A stretch of DNA of 64,000 nucleotides, taken from positions 17,971 through 81,970 of the forward strand of contig JBBSET010000007.1 in NCBI GenBank assembly GCA_038239485.1. The letters are read 5' to 3'. The stretch comes from DASQEH01 sp038239485 (GTDB taxonomy: Bacteria; Actinomycetota; Actinomycetes; Propionibacteriales; Nocardioidaceae). This document shows, one piece after another, positions 63,411 through 64,000 of the stretch; positions within the stretch are counted from its first letter, which is position 1; each line of letters begins with the position of its first letter. Position numbers and translations under genes: made by a program. The notes beneath the pieces are model-generated. The model ran no database searches, was not told the DNA's origin, and worked only from the letters and a program-made list of their open reading frames with translations.

Positions 63411-63476
63411 AGGCGGCCGGGGTGCTGCACGCGGCCCTGAGGCTGGCACAGGTGCGTCGGACCGCCTAGGCCAGCT

Positions 63477-63610
63477 GCTAACCTGGTCGATCAGCTCGGC
63501 CCGTCCTTCGTCCATGGAGATGGCGGGAATGACATCGCGCGGCGCAACCCCGACGAGGGTCCTTCCCGTCTCACGGACGACCATCTGCTCAGCCGCCAAG
63601 GCCGAGGCCT
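63477..63610 (-). other. Coding-like fragment between lipoprotein and alpha-glucosidase genes
   Basis: On the minus strand one frame reads like true protein for about 43 codons (LAAEQMVVRETGRTLVGV, APRDVIPAISMDEGRAELID), but it has no start with a ribosome site and runs on through antisense of the lipoprotein gene. It is in a different frame from the glucosidase gene that ends at 63614. It may be the remnant of a small gene; no family recognised. Confidence 0.3.
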
Positions 63611-63613
63611 CGC

Positions 63614-64000
63614 CTAGTTCGCGGTCTCGACCAGCCATACGGTGGTGTCCGACGCCAGCATGCCGTCGGCAAGCGGGCCGCTTGCGAGTACCACGGTCCC
63701 GGTCACTGCGACGGGGTCCGGTCCGAGGTTCGTCACCGAGCTCCAGCTGGCCGGCCGAGAGAAGTGCAGCACTCGCGGACCTGCTCCCGCCACCCACGTC
63801 AGGGACTCGTCGGTCGAGAGCATCGCGCGCAACCTCAGCGCGTTGCGGTAGAGGTGCAGGGTCGAGTCCGGGTCGGCCTGCTCGGCCTCCACCGAGTAGG
63901 CGCTGAACCACGCGGGCTGAGGCAGGTGGGCCGGCCCGGACCCGAAGCCGTACGACGGCCCGGAGACGGTCCAGGGCAGCGGCACCCGGCACCCGTCGCG
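63614..64000 (-). CDS. GH13 alpha-glucosidase / oligo-1,6-glucosidase, C-terminal part
   Basis: The last 128 codons of a glycoside hydrolase family 13 enzyme, running off the right edge. RDGCRVPLPW opens the piece, the conserved segment after the catalytic barrel in actinobacterial alpha-glucosidases; then WFSAYSVEAEQADPDSTLHLYRNALRLR and a C-terminal beta domain. Stop TAG at 63614. Catalytic residues lie outside the window. Confidence 0.9.
   Translation of the reverse strand, partial: RDGCRVPLPWTVSGPSYGFGSGPAHLPQPAWFSAYSVEAEQADPDSTLHLYRNALRLRAMLSTDESLTWVAGAGPRVLHFSRPASWSSVTNLGPDPVAVTGTVVLASGPLADGMLASDTTVWLVETAN

Noticed and set aside
61280..63430. 716-codon minus-strand frame across the MFS exporter and lipoprotein
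   Set aside because: His/Asp/Gln-rich antisense product of two well-supported plus-strand genes.

Overview
The window is high-GC DNA with GTG/ATG starts, frequent 4-base GTGA/ATGA stop-start overlaps, tRNA genes without encoded CCA, ANTAR and BTAD-type regulators and Asp23 gene clusters. This suggests a free-living actinobacterium, probably near Nocardioidaceae/Propionibacteriales (the lineage is inferred from style, not from a marker gene). There is no phage, insertion sequence or CRISPR array; most of it looks like ordinary chromosome with a few decayed gene remnants.

Layout. 1-11,600: a cut-off membrane protein gene, tRNA-Arg(TCT), the tail of a decayed tricorn-protease gene, a large BTAD/AAA regulator with an FAD-linked oxidase, an alpha/beta-hydrolase fused to a methyltransferase, oligoribonuclease (orn) beside tRNA-His, a frameshifted membrane glycosyltransferase, a YjbR protein, tRNA-Lys(CTT) and a decayed DUF4143 gene. 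11,600-14,640: the two-subunit proton-translocating transhydrogenase pntAB. 14,950-19,185: a seven-gene Asp23/AmaP envelope-stress operon, divergent from an ECF sigma factor and a protein that joins a zinc anti-sigma motif to an Asp23 domain. 19,190-22,650: maleylacetate reductase followed by wreckage of a 3-oxoadipate CoA-transferase gene, and a divergent MhqO/MhqD-like dioxygenase-hydrolase pair.

22,770-37,260: two catabolic units. One has a single-chain 2-oxoacid dehydrogenase E1 and its E2, divergent from a VOC protein and a GntR regulator. The other is an eight-gene operon (Liv-type ABC importer, beta-hydroxyacid dehydrogenase, M24 peptidase homologue, aldehyde dehydrogenase) divergent from a LacI regulator with a good operator between them. 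37,400-41,030: small genes, an ArsR/SRPBCC pair and a DUF429-RelA/SpoT fusion lying 9 bases behind a histidine kinase. 41,040-48,030: that kinase, divergent from lipoprotein, two ABC ATPases, an FtsX-type permease and the response regulator, probably one sensing-and-efflux module.

48,180-60,980: a secreted phosphodiesterase, two overlapping hybrid kinases (one with tandem HAMP units), a GAF-GGDEF-EAL protein, a GAF-ANTAR regulator, a charged repeat protein and a PRC-barrel operon; this is a dense signalling region. 60,980-64,000: a DHA2-type exporter, a lipoprotein with a hexamer repeat and the 3' end of a GH13 alpha-glucosidase gene.

The best candidates for undescribed biology are the sigma factor/HX3CX2C-Asp23 pair facing the Asp23 operon, and the DUF429-RelA/SpoT fusion.
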